Shown here in pieces: positions 26,393 through 34,859 of a stretch of 64,000 nt of DNA (position 1 is the first letter of the stretch; each line of letters opens with the position of its first letter). A model generated the notes under the pieces. That model searched no databases. It was not told the DNA's origin and saw only the letters and a program-made list of their open reading frames with translations. The stretch comes from Rhodocyclaceae bacterium. GTDB taxonomy: Bacteria > Pseudomonadota > Gammaproteobacteria > Burkholderiales > Rhodocyclaceae. Position numbers and translations under genes: made by a program. The stretch covers positions 1 through 64,000 of the forward strand of contig JAUXOM010000099.1 of assembly GCA_030682175.1 (NCBI GenBank). Reading direction: 5' to 3'.

Positions 26393-27660
26393 ACTGCCGC
26401 GAGCGCCTGTTCCAGATCGGCCTTGATATCGTCGATATGCTCGAGGCCGATCGACAGCCGCACCATGTCTTCCGACACGCCGGCCTTGGCCAGTTCGGCG
26501 GGAGAGAGTTGCCGGTGGGTGGTCGAGGCCGGGTGGCAGGCGAGGCTCTTGGCGTCGCCGATATTGACGAGACGGGTGATGAGCTTCAGCGCATCCTGGA
26601 AACGGGCTCCGCCGGCAGCGCCGTCCTGAACGCCGAAGGTGAGGATGCCCGAGGCGCGGCCGCCCATGTACTTCTGCGCCAGCGCGTGTTCGCGATGGTC
26701 GGGCAGTCCGGCGTAGTTGACCCAGCCAACCTTCGGGTGGGTTTTGAGATATTGCGCCACGGCCTGCGTGTTTTCACAGATGCGGTCCATGCGCACGGCC
26801 AGCGTCTCGATGCCCTGCAGGATCAGGAAACTGTTGAAGGGCGAAATCGCCGCGCCCATGTTTCTCAATGGCACCACGCGCGCCCGGCCAATGTAGGCGG
26901 CGGGGCCGAGGGCTTCGGTATACACGACGCCGTGGTAGGAAACGTCGGGGGTATTGAGGCGCTTGAAACGCTCCTTGTGATCGGCCCAGGGAAACTTGCC
27001 GGAATCGACAATGACGCCGCCGATGCTGGTGCCGTGACCGCCCAGATACTTGGTCAGCGAATGCACGACGATGTCGGCGCCATATTCGAAGGGGCGGCAC
27101 AGATAGGGTGTCGGCACGGTGTTGTCAACTATCAGCGGCACCCCGGCGGCGTGGGCCACTTCGGCCAGGGCCGCGAGGTCGATGATGTTGCCAAGCGGGT
27201 TGCCGACCGACTCGCAATAGATCGCCTTGGTGCGCGCATCGATGAGCGGTTTGAAGCTGGCGGGGTCGCGATAGTCGGCGAAGCGTGTCTCGATGCCATA
27301 TTGCGGCAGGGTGTGGGCGAACAGGTTGTAGGTGCCGCCGTACAGCGTGCCGACCGAAACGATGTTGTCGCCGGCCTCGGCGATGGTCTGGATGGCATAA
27401 GTGATCGCCGCCTGACCCGAAGCCACCCCCAGCGCACCGACGCCACCTTCCAGCGCGGCCATGCGCTTTTCGAGCACATCGGTGGTCGGATTCATGATAC
27501 GTGTGTAGATGTAGCCCTGCACCTTCAGGTCGAACAGGTCGGCACCATGCTGGGTATCGTCGAAAGCGTACGAGGTAGTCTGATAAATCGGCACCGCTAC
27601 GGCCTTGGTGGTGGGGTCGGGGCTGTAGCCGCCATGGACTGCCAGGGTTTCGATTTTCAT
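26389..27660 (-). CDS. metY: O-acetylhomoserine sulfhydrylase (MetY-type)
   Basis: A PLP enzyme of the Cys/Met metabolism family, 423 residues, that makes homocysteine from O-acetylhomoserine and sulfide. It begins MKIETLAVHGGYSPDPTTKAVAVPIYQTTSYAF. The PLP lysine is in HSLTKYLGGHGTSIGG (about residue 210), and VDNTVPTPYLCRPFEYGAD precedes it. The length and the insert after the Lys are those of MetY rather than MetB. It is divergent from cysK, so sulfide assimilation into homocysteine and cysteine shares one intergenic region. Confidence 0.93.
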   Translation of the reverse strand: MKIETLAVHGGYSPDPTTKAVAVPIYQTTSYAFDDTQHGADLFDLKVQGYIYTRIMNPTTDVLEKRMAALEGGVGALGVASGQAAITYAIQTIAEAGDNIVSVGTLYGGTYNLFAHTLPQYGIETRFADYRDPASFKPLIDARTKAIYCESVGNPLGNIIDLAALAEVAHAAGVPLIVDNTVPTPYLCRPFEYGADIVVHSLTKYLGGHGTSIGGVIVDSGKFPWADHKERFKRLNTPDVSYHGVVYTEALGPAAYIGRARVVPLRNMGAAISPFNSFLILQGIETLAVRMDRICENTQAVAQYLKTHPKVGWVNYAGLPDHREHALAQKYMGGRASGILTFGVQDGAAGGARFQDALKLITRLVNIGDAKSLACHPASTTHRQLSPAELAKAGVSEDMVRLSIGLEHIDDIKADLEQALAAV

Positions 27661-27690
27661 TATTGTCCTCTACGTATTTTGCTGACATGG

Positions 27691-27720
27691 TTGATAAATT
27701 GCGCGATTGAATTCATTATA
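27691..27720 (+). promoter_or_regulatory. Candidate sigma70 promoter of cysK
   Basis: TTGATA, 18-bp spacer, ATTATA, ending 31 bp before the cysK ATG in the metY-cysK divergent region. Confidence 0.4.
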
Positions 27721-27751
27721 TAGATCAATCATAAAAGGCAGGAGACCCGCC

Positions 27752-28681
27752 ATGCAAATCGCGAACGATATCATCGAACTGATCGGCAACACGCCGCTGG
27801 TTCGCCTCAACCGCATGAATGCCGGCAATAGCGCGACGATCGCGCTGAAGCTTGAATTCTTCAACCCGGCGGGGAGCGTCAAGGACCGCATCGCCATGGC
27901 GATGATCGATGCCGCCGAGAAGGCCGGCAAGATCAAGCCCGACACCATCATTCTCGAACCGACCTCGGGCAACACCGGCATCGGCCTGGCGATGGTCTGC
28001 GCGGCGCGCGGCTACAAAGCAGCCTTCGTCATGCCCGAAACCATGAGTCGCGAGCGCAAACTGTTGCTCAAGGCCTACGGCGCCGAACTGATCCTCACGC
28101 CCGGGCCGGAAGGCATGCCCGGCGCAATCAGGAAGGCCGAGGAGATGGCAACAGCGGATGCGCGCTACTTCATCCCGCAGCAGTTCGAGAACCCGGCGAA
28201 CCCGGACATCCATCGCAAGACCACGGCCGAGGAAATCTGGCGCGACACCGATGGCCAGGTCGATATCTTCATCTCCGGCGTAGGCACCGGCGGCACGGTC
28301 ACCGGCGTCGGCGAGGTGCTGAAGGCCAGGAAGCAGGTCAAGATCATCGCCGTCGAGCCCGATGCCAGTCCGGTGCTGTCCGGCGGCCAGCGCGGCCCGC
28401 ACCCGATCCAAGGCATCGGCGCCGGGTTCGTGCCGGCCATCCTCAACACCAAGATCTATGACGAGACCATCCGCGTGAAGAACGACGACGCGCTGACGAC
28501 CGCACGCCGCATGGCGACCGAAGAAGGCCTGCTGGTCGGCATCTCCTCCGGCGCGGCGGTGTGGGCCGCGCTCGAAGTCGCCAGGCGTCCGGAGAGCGCC
28601 GGCAAACTGATCGTCGTCATCATTCCGTCGTTTGGCGAACGGTATCTTTCCACTGTTCTCTACCAGCACTTGGAAGTTTAA
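27752..28681 (+). CDS. cysK: Cysteine synthase A
   Basis: O-acetylserine sulfhydrylase, a PLP enzyme of the tryptophan synthase beta fold. The start [22 protein letters not shown] at 27752 follows GGAG by 7 nt. The PLP lysine is in [12 protein letters not shown] (about residue 44), the substrate loop is [11 protein letters not shown], and the phosphate-binding loop is [12 protein letters not shown]. The 309-residue length fits CysK. GC-rich repeat B1 follows directly. Confidence 0.95.
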   Translation: MQIANDIIELIGNTPLVRLNRMNAGNSATIALKLEFFNPAGSVKDRIAMAMIDAAEKAGKIKPDTIILEPTSGNTGIGLAMVCAARGYKAAFVMPETMSRERKLLLKAYGAELILTPGPEGMPGAIRKAEEMATADARYFIPQQFENPANPDIHRKTTAEEIWRDTDGQVDIFISGVGTGGTVTGVGEVLKARKQVKIIAVEPDASPVLSGGQRGPHPIQGIGAGFVPAILNTKIYDETIRVKNDDALTTARRMATEEGLLVGISSGAAVWAALEVARRPESAGKLIVVIIPSFGERYLSTVLYQHLEV

Positions 28682-28688
28682 CTGTTGG

Positions 28689-28840
28689 CCCGCCCTCCCC
28701 CGACCCCTCCCTCGCGGGAGGGGTGACTGTTGACTCGCTCTGCTCGTTTGTTACGGGGAGCCCCCGTTCGTGCTTGGGAGCGGTTTGCGGCTGGCGCCGC
28801 GTGCCGCCTTGCCTTGGGGCGGCCCGGCGGCAAGGCTACT
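28689..28840 (+). repeat. GC-rich dispersed repeat B1
   Basis: A unit of about 150 bp starting CCCGCCCTCCCCC, with palindrome CCCTCCCTCGCGGGAGGGG, the phrase TGACTGTTGACTCGCT and end CTTGGGGCGGCCCGGCGG. It closely matches B2 (50016) over its whole length and B3 (53972) in part. It fills the gap between cysK and dinG with no gene of its own. Confidence 0.8.
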
Positions 28841-28859
28841 GAATAAGGTGGTTTTTATA

Positions 28860-28883
28860 ATAGTCGGCGCTGGCTGGACGGCG
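28860..28883 (+). repeat. 24-bp micro-repeat copy 5 (intergenic)
   Basis: A 22/24 match, 20 bp after the end of repeat B1 and 52 bp before dinG. Confidence 0.75.
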
Positions 28884-28935
28884 TTTATTGGCCGAATAGG
28901 GTTGAGATGTCGCGTGCTACCATGCCGCGCCCGCC

Positions 28936-31008
28936 ATGCCTGCCAAACCTGACCTGGAACGCCTCTTCGCTGCCGATGGACCGCTTGCGCGGGCCATTGA
29001 CGGTTACCGCATGCGCGATCAGCAGGTGGCCATGGCGCGTCAGGTGTTCGAGGCCATCGAAGCCAACCGGCTGCTGATCGCCGAGGCGGGTACCGGCACC
29101 GGCAAGACCTTTGCCTATCTGGCCCCCGCGCTGTTGTCCGGCGGCAAGGTGATCATTTCCACCGGCACAAAAACCCTGCAGGACCAGCTCTTCAACCGCG
29201 ACCTGCCGACGGTGCGCGACGCGCTCGGCGTGCCGGCGACGGTGGCGCTGCTGAAGGGTCGCGCGAATTACGTCTGCCCGTATCACCTCGAACGGGCGCT
29301 GGCCGGCGGAAGACTCAATTCGCGCGCCGAAGTCATCCACCTGAATGCCATCGCCCGCTTCGCCAAGGCGACGGCGAGCGGCGACAAGGCCGAATGCCGC
29401 GACGTGCCCGACGATTCCGGTGCCTGGCCGCTGGCCACCTCGACGCGCGACAACTGCCTCGGCCAGGAATGCACCTACGTCAAGGAATGCTTTGTGGTGG
29501 CCGCCCGCCGCGAGGCGCTGGCCGCCGATGTGGTGGTGGTGAACCACCATCTGTTCTTCGCCGATGTCATGCTCAAGGACGATGGCATGGGCGAACTGCT
29601 GCCGGCCTGCAACACCGTCATTTTCGACGAAGCCCACCAGTTGCCAGAGGTCGCCGGCCTGTTCTTCGGCGAGGCCATCGGCACCGGCCAGTTGCTCGAC
29701 CTGGCGCATGACACCAAGCTCGAGGGCATCGCCGCCGCCAAGGACTACCCGCCCCTGCAGGACGCCGCGCGCACGCTGGAAAAAGCCACCAAGGATCTGC
29801 GCCTGGCCTTCAAGCACGAAGGCATGCGCCTGTCGTTCGCCCAGTGGCAAACGCACACGGCGGCGGTGGCGGCGCTGGCGGAATTGCAGGGCACGCTGGA
29901 CGAGTTGAACAAACACATCGAAAGCCAGGCCGGGCGCTCCGAAGGCCTCGCCAACTGCCTGCGGCGCTGCGGCGAAACCATTTATCAATTGCGGCATTGG
30001 CAGAACCAGAAAGTCGGCGCTGGTGGGATGAAATGCCCAGTAGCGAGTACGGCGAACCCCCCTCTCCCCCAACCCCTCCCCCGCGAGGGGGGAGGGGAGC
30101 GTAGTGAGTCGCTGCGCGACTTTCACGGTAACGAAGAAGAAATTTATGTACGCTGGGTCGAGGTCGGCAGCTATGCGGTGACCCTGAATCGCACCCCGTT
30201 GTCGGTGGCCAACATTTTCCGCCGCCAGTTGGAAGGCCATCCACGCGCCTGGATCTTCACCTCGGCGACGCTCGCGGTCGGCAACGACTTCAGCCATTAC
30301 CAGCAGGCGCTGGGCTTGAGCGAGGCGACCACGGGCCGCTGGGACAGCCCCTTCGACTACCAGGCGAATGCCTTGTTGTATTGTCCGCAGGGCTTGCCCG
30401 AACCGAACCATCCCGATTACTCGGAAGCAGTGGTCGAAGCCGCCTGGCCGGTCATTCGCGCGTCAAGCGCAGCGCGCGGCGGCGCCTTCGTGCTGTGCAC
30501 CTCGCTGCGCGCCATGCGCCGCATCCATGAGTTGCTGGCCACCCGGATTGCTGAGGCCGGCGCCGAGATGCCGCTGCTGCTGCAAGGCGAATGCTCGAAG
30601 TCGGAACTGCTCGATCGCTTTCGCCAACTCGGCAATGCCGTGCTGGTGGCCAGCCAGAGTTTCTGGGAAGGCGTCGATGTGCGCGGCGCGGCGCTGTCGC
30701 TGGTGGTGATCGACAAGCTGCCGTTCGCCCCGCCGGACGATCCGGTGCTGGCGGCGCGCATCGACAGCCTGAAACAGCAGGGCCGCAATGCATTTTTCGA
30801 GGTACAGTTGCCGCGTGCCGTCATCAGCATGAAACAGGGCGCCGGGCGCCTGATCCGCGACGAGGTCGACCGTGGCGTGTTGATGGTGTGCGACCCGCGG
30901 CTGATCGGCAAATCCTATGGCCGGCGCATCTGGCAGTCCTTGCCGCCGATGCGGCGCAGCCGCGAACTGGCCGATGTCGAGGCTTTTTTTGAGGCGGAGC
31001 TTGTTTGA
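28936..31008 (+). CDS. ATP-dependent DNA helicase, DinG/YoaA family, with in-frame repeat insertion
   Basis: A 690-residue XPD-like superfamily 2 helicase of DNA repair. Walker A is AEAGTGTGKTFAYL (about residue 53). The Fe-S cluster Cys lie in NYVCPYHLE and NCLGQECTYVKECF, the DEAH box is IFDEAHQLPEV, and helicase motif VI ends in MKQGAGRLIRDEVDRG. About 40 residues from QKVGAGGMK through NPPLPQPLPREGGGERSESLRDF are encoded by a 24-bp repeat plus a GC-rich palindrome. They look foreign to the family and lie in a loop before RWVEVGSYAVTLN. Confidence 0.93.
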   Translation: MPAKPDLERLFAADGPLARAIDGYRMRDQQVAMARQVFEAIEANRLLIAEAGTGTGKTFAYLAPALLSGGKVIISTGTKTLQDQLFNRDLPTVRDALGVPATVALLKGRANYVCPYHLERALAGGRLNSRAEVIHLNAIARFAKATASGDKAECRDVPDDSGAWPLATSTRDNCLGQECTYVKECFVVAARREALAADVVVVNHHLFFADVMLKDDGMGELLPACNTVIFDEAHQLPEVAGLFFGEAIGTGQLLDLAHDTKLEGIAAAKDYPPLQDAARTLEKATKDLRLAFKHEGMRLSFAQWQTHTAAVAALAELQGTLDELNKHIESQAGRSEGLANCLRRCGETIYQLRHWQNQKVGAGGMKCPVASTANPPLPQPLPREGGGERSESLRDFHGNEEEIYVRWVEVGSYAVTLNRTPLSVANIFRRQLEGHPRAWIFTSATLAVGNDFSHYQQALGLSEATTGRWDSPFDYQANALLYCPQGLPEPNHPDYSEAVVEAAWPVIRASSAARGGAFVLCTSLRAMRRIHELLATRIAEAGAEMPLLLQGECSKSELLDRFRQLGNAVLVASQSFWEGVDVRGAALSLVVIDKLPFAPPDDPVLAARIDSLKQQGRNAFFEVQLPRAVISMKQGAGRLIRDEVDRGVLMVCDPRLIGKSYGRRIWQSLPPMRRSRELADVEAFFEAELV
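30010..30130 (+). repeat. Composite repeat insertion inside dinG/yoaA (24-bp copy 6 plus GC-rich palindrome)
   Basis: Starts with a 19/24 copy of the micro-repeat (30010-30033). It continues into CCCCTCTCCCCCAACCCC...GGGGGGAGGGGAG and the recurrent GCGTAGTGAGTCGCTGCGCGA phrase. The reading frame stays open throughout. Confidence 0.7.
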
Positions 31009-32294
31009 TGACCAATTGCCGAAACCTGGCCGAAAGCTTGAATAGTGGCTGCGTCTGCCAGTCGCTGGATCGGGATGCCCTGCGCACCGCGCTCGAACAC
31101 GAGGCGCCCGGCTTCTGGGACACCGTGATTGCCCCGCGGCCGCACATGTTTTCGGACGTGACCGTGTTTGTCGGCGCGCGCGACCTCGCCCGCATGGCTG
31201 AAGTGATCGCCGCCATCGAACAGGTGACGGCGCTGCCGGCCTATCGCCAGCACATCGGGATTGCGCGCATCGCCTTCCCGGAACCCCGGGCGCAAAGCGT
31301 GTTTTTCGGCTACGACTTTCACATGAGCGCCGATGGCCCGCAACTCATCGAGATCAACACCAATGCCGGCGGGGGGCTGCTCAACGCCATCCTTGCCCAC
31401 GCCCAGCGCAGCTGTTGCCCGGCCGCCGAGGCCGGCAAGATCGTGCTGCCGGGCGAACTGGCCCGCCGCGATCCGGCGGAAATGTTCATCGAGATGTTCC
31501 GCAACGAGTGGCGGCTGGAACGCGGTGATGCACCCCTCTCCACCATCGCCATCGTCGACGACGATCCGGCCGGCCAGTATCTGCAACCGGAATTCGAACT
31601 GTTCCGCCGCCTGTTCGAGCGTCACGGCCTGCAGGCGCTGATCTGCGACCCGCGCGAGCTGATGCTCTGCCACGGCGGACTGTGGTTGTCGTGCGGCGAC
31701 GGCGAAACCCGTGTCGACCTGGTGTACAACCGGCTCACCGATTTCGACCTTACCGAGAATGCCCACGCCGTCCTGCGTGAAGCCATCCTGCGCGACGTCG
31801 CCGTGGTCACTCCGCACCCTTACGCCCATGCCCTGTACGCCGACAAGCGCAACCTCTGCGCGCTGACCGACGCCGGCCTGCTTGAAAGCTGGGGCGTCGC
31901 TGCCGAAACGCGGGCGTTGTTGTTGTCCGCCATACCGCGCACCGAACTGGTCACGCCGGAACGTGCCGCTGATTTCTGGGCGAGACGCAAACAACTGTTC
32001 TTCAAGCCCGCGACGGGGTACGCCTCGAAAGCCGCCTACCGCGGCGACAAGATCACCAAGCGTGTTTTTGACGAGGTACTGCAGGGAATATACGTTGCAC
32101 AGGCGCTGGCGCCGCCCTCGCTGCGCAAGATCGAAGTGGGCGGAGAAATGACCGAGCTCAAGGTCGACCTGCGCAACTTCGTCTACAGTGGTGCGGTCCA
32201 ACTCGTCTCCGCCCGACTCTGGCAAGGCCAGACAGCAAATCTGCGTACCCCCGGCGGAGGTTTCGCACCTGTCCTTGGAGTAAGCGCATCTTGA
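31008..32294 (+). CDS. ATP-grasp-like hypothetical protein
   Basis: A 428-residue soluble protein. Segments resemble ATP-grasp enzymes: QLIEINTNAGGGLLNAIL (Glu-x-Asn metal site), KQLFFKPATGYASKAAYRG (nucleotide lysine and Gly-rich loop) and MTELKVDLRNFVYSG. The order of these elements suggests a circularly permuted ATP-grasp fold. Such enzymes form amide or peptide bonds; no substrate can be inferred. It starts at an ATG overlapping the dinG stop (TGATG) and overlaps mobB by 4 bp, placing it in the molybdenum cofactor operon. Confidence 0.7.
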   Translation: MTNCRNLAESLNSGCVCQSLDRDALRTALEHEAPGFWDTVIAPRPHMFSDVTVFVGARDLARMAEVIAAIEQVTALPAYRQHIGIARIAFPEPRAQSVFFGYDFHMSADGPQLIEINTNAGGGLLNAILAHAQRSCCPAAEAGKIVLPGELARRDPAEMFIEMFRNEWRLERGDAPLSTIAIVDDDPAGQYLQPEFELFRRLFERHGLQALICDPRELMLCHGGLWLSCGDGETRVDLVYNRLTDFDLTENAHAVLREAILRDVAVVTPHPYAHALYADKRNLCALTDAGLLESWGVAAETRALLLSAIPRTELVTPERAADFWARRKQLFFKPATGYASKAAYRGDKITKRVFDEVLQGIYVAQALAPPSLRKIEVGGEMTELKVDLRNFVYSGAVQLVSARLWQGQTANLRTPGGGFAPVLGVSAS

Positions 32295-32788
32295 AGACTT
32301 TCGGTTTTGCCGGTTATTCCGGTGCGGGAAAAACCACCCTGATCGAACAATTGATTCCACGCTTCAAGGCGCGTGGCCTGTCGGTTTCGCTGATCAAGCA
32401 CACCCACCACAATTTCGATGTCGACCATCCGGGCAAGGACTCTTACCGCCATCGCGCCGCCGGTGCCGGCGAGGTGCTGCTGACCTGCGATACGCGCTGG
32501 GTGCTGATGCATGAACTGCATGGCCAGCCCGAACCTTCCCTGCAAGATCAACTGGCCGTACTCTCGCCCTGCGATCTGGTGTTGATCGAAGGATTCAAGC
32601 AAACCGCCATCCCCAAGCTGGAAGTGCACCGACCGGCGCACGGCAAGCCGCCGATCTGGCCGGAAAATCCGAGCGTGATTGCGGTAGCGACCGATGCCGC
32701 GGTTGCTTGCCCGTTGCCCCGTCTCGACCTCAACGACGTGGATGCCATCGCCACATTCATCCTCAAGTATCTGGAAATGCCATGCTGA
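32291..32788 (+). CDS. mobB: Molybdopterin-guanine dinucleotide biosynthesis adaptor MobB
   Basis: A 165-residue GTP-binding protein assisting MobA. The P-loop is GYSGAGKTTLIEQLI at the N-terminus, then SLIKHTHHNFDVDHPGKDSYRHRAAGA and the LVLIEGFKQTAIPKLEV segment typical of MobB. The start is TTG at 32291, supported by GGAG about 10 nt upstream and a 4-bp overlap with the preceding stop. It overlaps moeA by 7 bp. Confidence 0.92.
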   Translation: MKTFGFAGYSGAGKTTLIEQLIPRFKARGLSVSLIKHTHHNFDVDHPGKDSYRHRAAGAGEVLLTCDTRWVLMHELHGQPEPSLQDQLAVLSPCDLVLIEGFKQTAIPKLEVHRPAHGKPPIWPENPSVIAVATDAAVACPLPRLDLNDVDAIATFILKYLEMPC

Positions 32789-33981
32789 CATACGAACAAG
32801 CGCTTGAGCAACTGCTGGCGGCGGCTGTGCCCGTCGAGGAAATCGAGACGGTCGGCCTGATCGAAGCGCGTGGGCGCATTCTCGCCGCGGCGCAAATCTC
32901 GACCATTGCCGTACCTCCTCTCGACAACAGTGCGATGGATGGTTACGCCGTGCGCTGCGCCGATATCGCCACAGCGGGCGTCAGCCTGCCCATCGAGCAG
33001 CGCATCCCGGCGGGAAAAGTCGGCCATGCCCTGCTGCCCGGCACGGCTGCGCGTATTTTCACCGGCGCGCCGATCCCCGCGGGCGCAGATGCCGTGGTGA
33101 TCCAGGAACATTGCATCCTCGATGATCATGGCCGGGTCGTCGTTAACCATGTGCCGAAATCTGGGGAGCATATCCGGCGCGCCGGGGAAGACATTGCCCC
33201 TGGCGCGGAAGTCCTGCCGGCCGGCGCGCGGCTGGGCGCCGCCGAACTCGGTGTGGCGGCCTCGGTAGGTCTGGCGCAGTTGCCGGTGCGGCGGCGCATG
33301 CGGGTCGCCCTGCTGTCGACCGGCGACGAACTGGCCGAACCGGGCGAGCCCTTGCCGCCCGGCGCCATCTACAACTCCAACCGCCCCACGCTGCACGTCC
33401 TGCTTGAAGGCCTGGGCTGCGTGGTCACGGATCTCGGCCGCATCCCCGACCAGCTGGCTGCAACGCGTCGCGCCTTGCAAACAGCGGCACAGGACCATGA
33501 CCTGATCCTGTCGACCGGCGGCGTCTCGGTCGGCGAGGAAGATCACGTCAAGGCCGCCGTCGAGGCCGAGGGCATACTGGCGCTATGGAAGATCGGCATC
33601 AAGCCGGGGAAACCGCTGGCATTCGGCAAAATCGGTATTGGTAGTACGGCGTTCATCGGTCTGCCAGGCAATCCGGTCTCCGGCTTTGTCACCTTCATGA
33701 TGCTGGTGCGGTCCTATATTCTCAGGTGCATGGGTGCGCAGCGCTGTCAGCCCGTGGAACGCCAGCTGGTGTCGGCATCCGACTGGTTGCGACCGGATAT
33801 CCGCCGCGAATTCCTGCGCGCACGCATCACCGCGGACGGCCGTGTCGAGCTGCACCCCAATCAGGGTTCCGGCGTGCTGACCTCCTGCGTCTGGGCCGAC
33901 GGCCTGATCGACAATCCGCCGCGAAAGGCCTTCCTGGCCGGCGATACCGTACGTTTTCTGTCCTTTGCCACCTTGTCATGA
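32782..33981 (+). CDS. moeA: Molybdopterin molybdenumtransferase
   Basis: Inserts molybdate into adenylylated molybdopterin. The start MLTYEQALEQLLAAA at 32782 matches the family; the ORF-track N-terminus belongs to the mobB frame. Signatures are PPLDNSAMDGYAVR, RIFTGAPIPAGADAVVIQE, LLSTGDEL, STGGVSVGEEDHV and GLPGNPVSGFVTF. 399 residues, normal length. The ATGA overlap with moaD shows coupling. Confidence 0.96.
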   Translation: MLTYEQALEQLLAAAVPVEEIETVGLIEARGRILAAAQISTIAVPPLDNSAMDGYAVRCADIATAGVSLPIEQRIPAGKVGHALLPGTAARIFTGAPIPAGADAVVIQEHCILDDHGRVVVNHVPKSGEHIRRAGEDIAPGAEVLPAGARLGAAELGVAASVGLAQLPVRRRMRVALLSTGDELAEPGEPLPPGAIYNSNRPTLHVLLEGLGCVVTDLGRIPDQLAATRRALQTAAQDHDLILSTGGVSVGEEDHVKAAVEAEGILALWKIGIKPGKPLAFGKIGIGSTAFIGLPGNPVSGFVTFMMLVRSYILRCMGAQRCQPVERQLVSASDWLRPDIRREFLRARITADGRVELHPNQGSGVLTSCVWADGLIDNPPRKAFLAGDTVRFLSFATLS

Positions 33982-34232
33982 TGCTGAAAATTCTCTATTT
34001 CGCCGGCCTCAGGGAGGCCATCGGCAGCGGTGCCGAAAACATCGATCTGCCTGCCACCGTGAACACGGCAGCTGCGCTGCGCGATTATCTGGCACGACTT
34101 GACGAGCAGCATGGCGTGCTGTTGACCACCAGGAACCTGCGCATCGCCATCAACCAGAAAATGCTCGGCATGGATGCCGCGATTGCCGATGGCGACGAGA
34201 TCGCCTTTTTCCCGCCCGTGACGGGAGGCTGA
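33978..34232 (+). CDS. moaD: Molybdopterin synthase small subunit MoaD
   Basis: An 84-residue ubiquitin-fold sulfur carrier. It starts MMLKILYFAGLREAIG and ends EIAFFPPVTGG, the diglycine tail that is thiocarboxylated. The ATG overlaps the moeA stop; an ATG at 33981 is equally possible. moaE follows 5 bp downstream. Confidence 0.95.
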   Translation: MMLKILYFAGLREAIGSGAENIDLPATVNTAAALRDYLARLDEQHGVLLTTRNLRIAINQKMLGMDAAIADGDEIAFFPPVTGG

Positions 34233-34237
34233 AACCC

Positions 34238-34726
34238 ATGACGATCAGCGTCCAGCAAGCCGACTTCGACCCGGGTGCCGAGATCGCCGCGCTGACAGCC
34301 GACGACCCCATGGCCGGCGCGGTCGCCAGTTTCGTCGGGCTGGTGCGGGCCGACAAACTGGCTGAGCAAAAAGTCGGCCCTGGCGAGACGGCGCAACTCG
34401 CGGCGGTCAGGGCGATGACGCTGGAACACTACCCCGGCATGACCGAACAGGCGCTGGCCGACATCGTGACGACGGCGCGGCAGCGCTGGCAATTATGCGC
34501 GGTGCGCGTCATCCACCGCGTCGGCCGCCTGCTGCCGGGCGAGCGCATCGTCTTTGTCGGGGTTGCTTCAGCGCATCGCGGCGACGCTTTCGCCGCCTGC
34601 GAATTCATCATGGATTATCTGAAGACCCAGGCGCCGTTCTGGAAAAAGGAAGAAACCGCAGCGGGAACCCGCTGGGTCGATGCGCGCGAGACGGACGACC
34701 ATGCCGTCAAGCGTTGGCTGGATTAG
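34238..34726 (+). CDS. moaE: Molybdopterin synthase catalytic subunit MoaE
   Basis: Large subunit of molybdopterin synthase, adding two sulfurs to cPMP. Family residues are FVGLVRADK (Arg), LEHYPGMTEQAL, HRVGRLLPGERIVFVGVASAHRGDAFAACEFIMDYLKTQAPFWKKE (catalytic Lys). The 162 residues are longer than usual because the segment QKVGPGETA, a 22/24 copy of the micro-repeat, is present between the first motif and EHYPGM, in a loop that is short in other MoaE. Confidence 0.95.
   Translation: MTISVQQADFDPGAEIAALTADDPMAGAVASFVGLVRADKLAEQKVGPGETAQLAAVRAMTLEHYPGMTEQALADIVTTARQRWQLCAVRVIHRVGRLLPGERIVFVGVASAHRGDAFAACEFIMDYLKTQAPFWKKEETAAGTRWVDARETDDHAVKRWLD
34370..34393 (+). repeat. 24-bp micro-repeat copy 7 (inside moaE)
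   Basis: A 22/24 match, read in frame as KVGPGETA. Confidence 0.75.
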
Positions 34727-34730
34727 CTTC

Positions 34731-34821
34731 GTCATACCGGCGCAAGCCGGTATCCAGAAATTGAATTGCCATGCGCAGCGGAGTTTTTACGCCGCTGGAT
34801 TCCGGCTTGCGCCGGAATGAC
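34731..34821. repeat. Inverted repeat with terminator-like arm after moaE
   Basis: Arms of 27 bp (GTCATACCGGCGCAAGCCGG... and ...CCGGCTTGCGCCGGAATGAC) match at 25 of 27 positions when inverted. Each arm is itself a hairpin (TTCCGGC, TTGC, GCCGGAA). The right arm is followed by TTTTTT, so it can end the moco operon transcript. A related element lies at 45405. Confidence 0.7.
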
Positions 34822-34859
34822 AGTTTTTTCAGCGAACGGGCAATCCGGGCTGCAGCGGC

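Noticed and set aside
33001-33060. AAAAGTCGGCC in moeA as another micro-repeat copy
   Set aside because: Only the first 9 bases match; the residues around it fit normal MoeA sequence.
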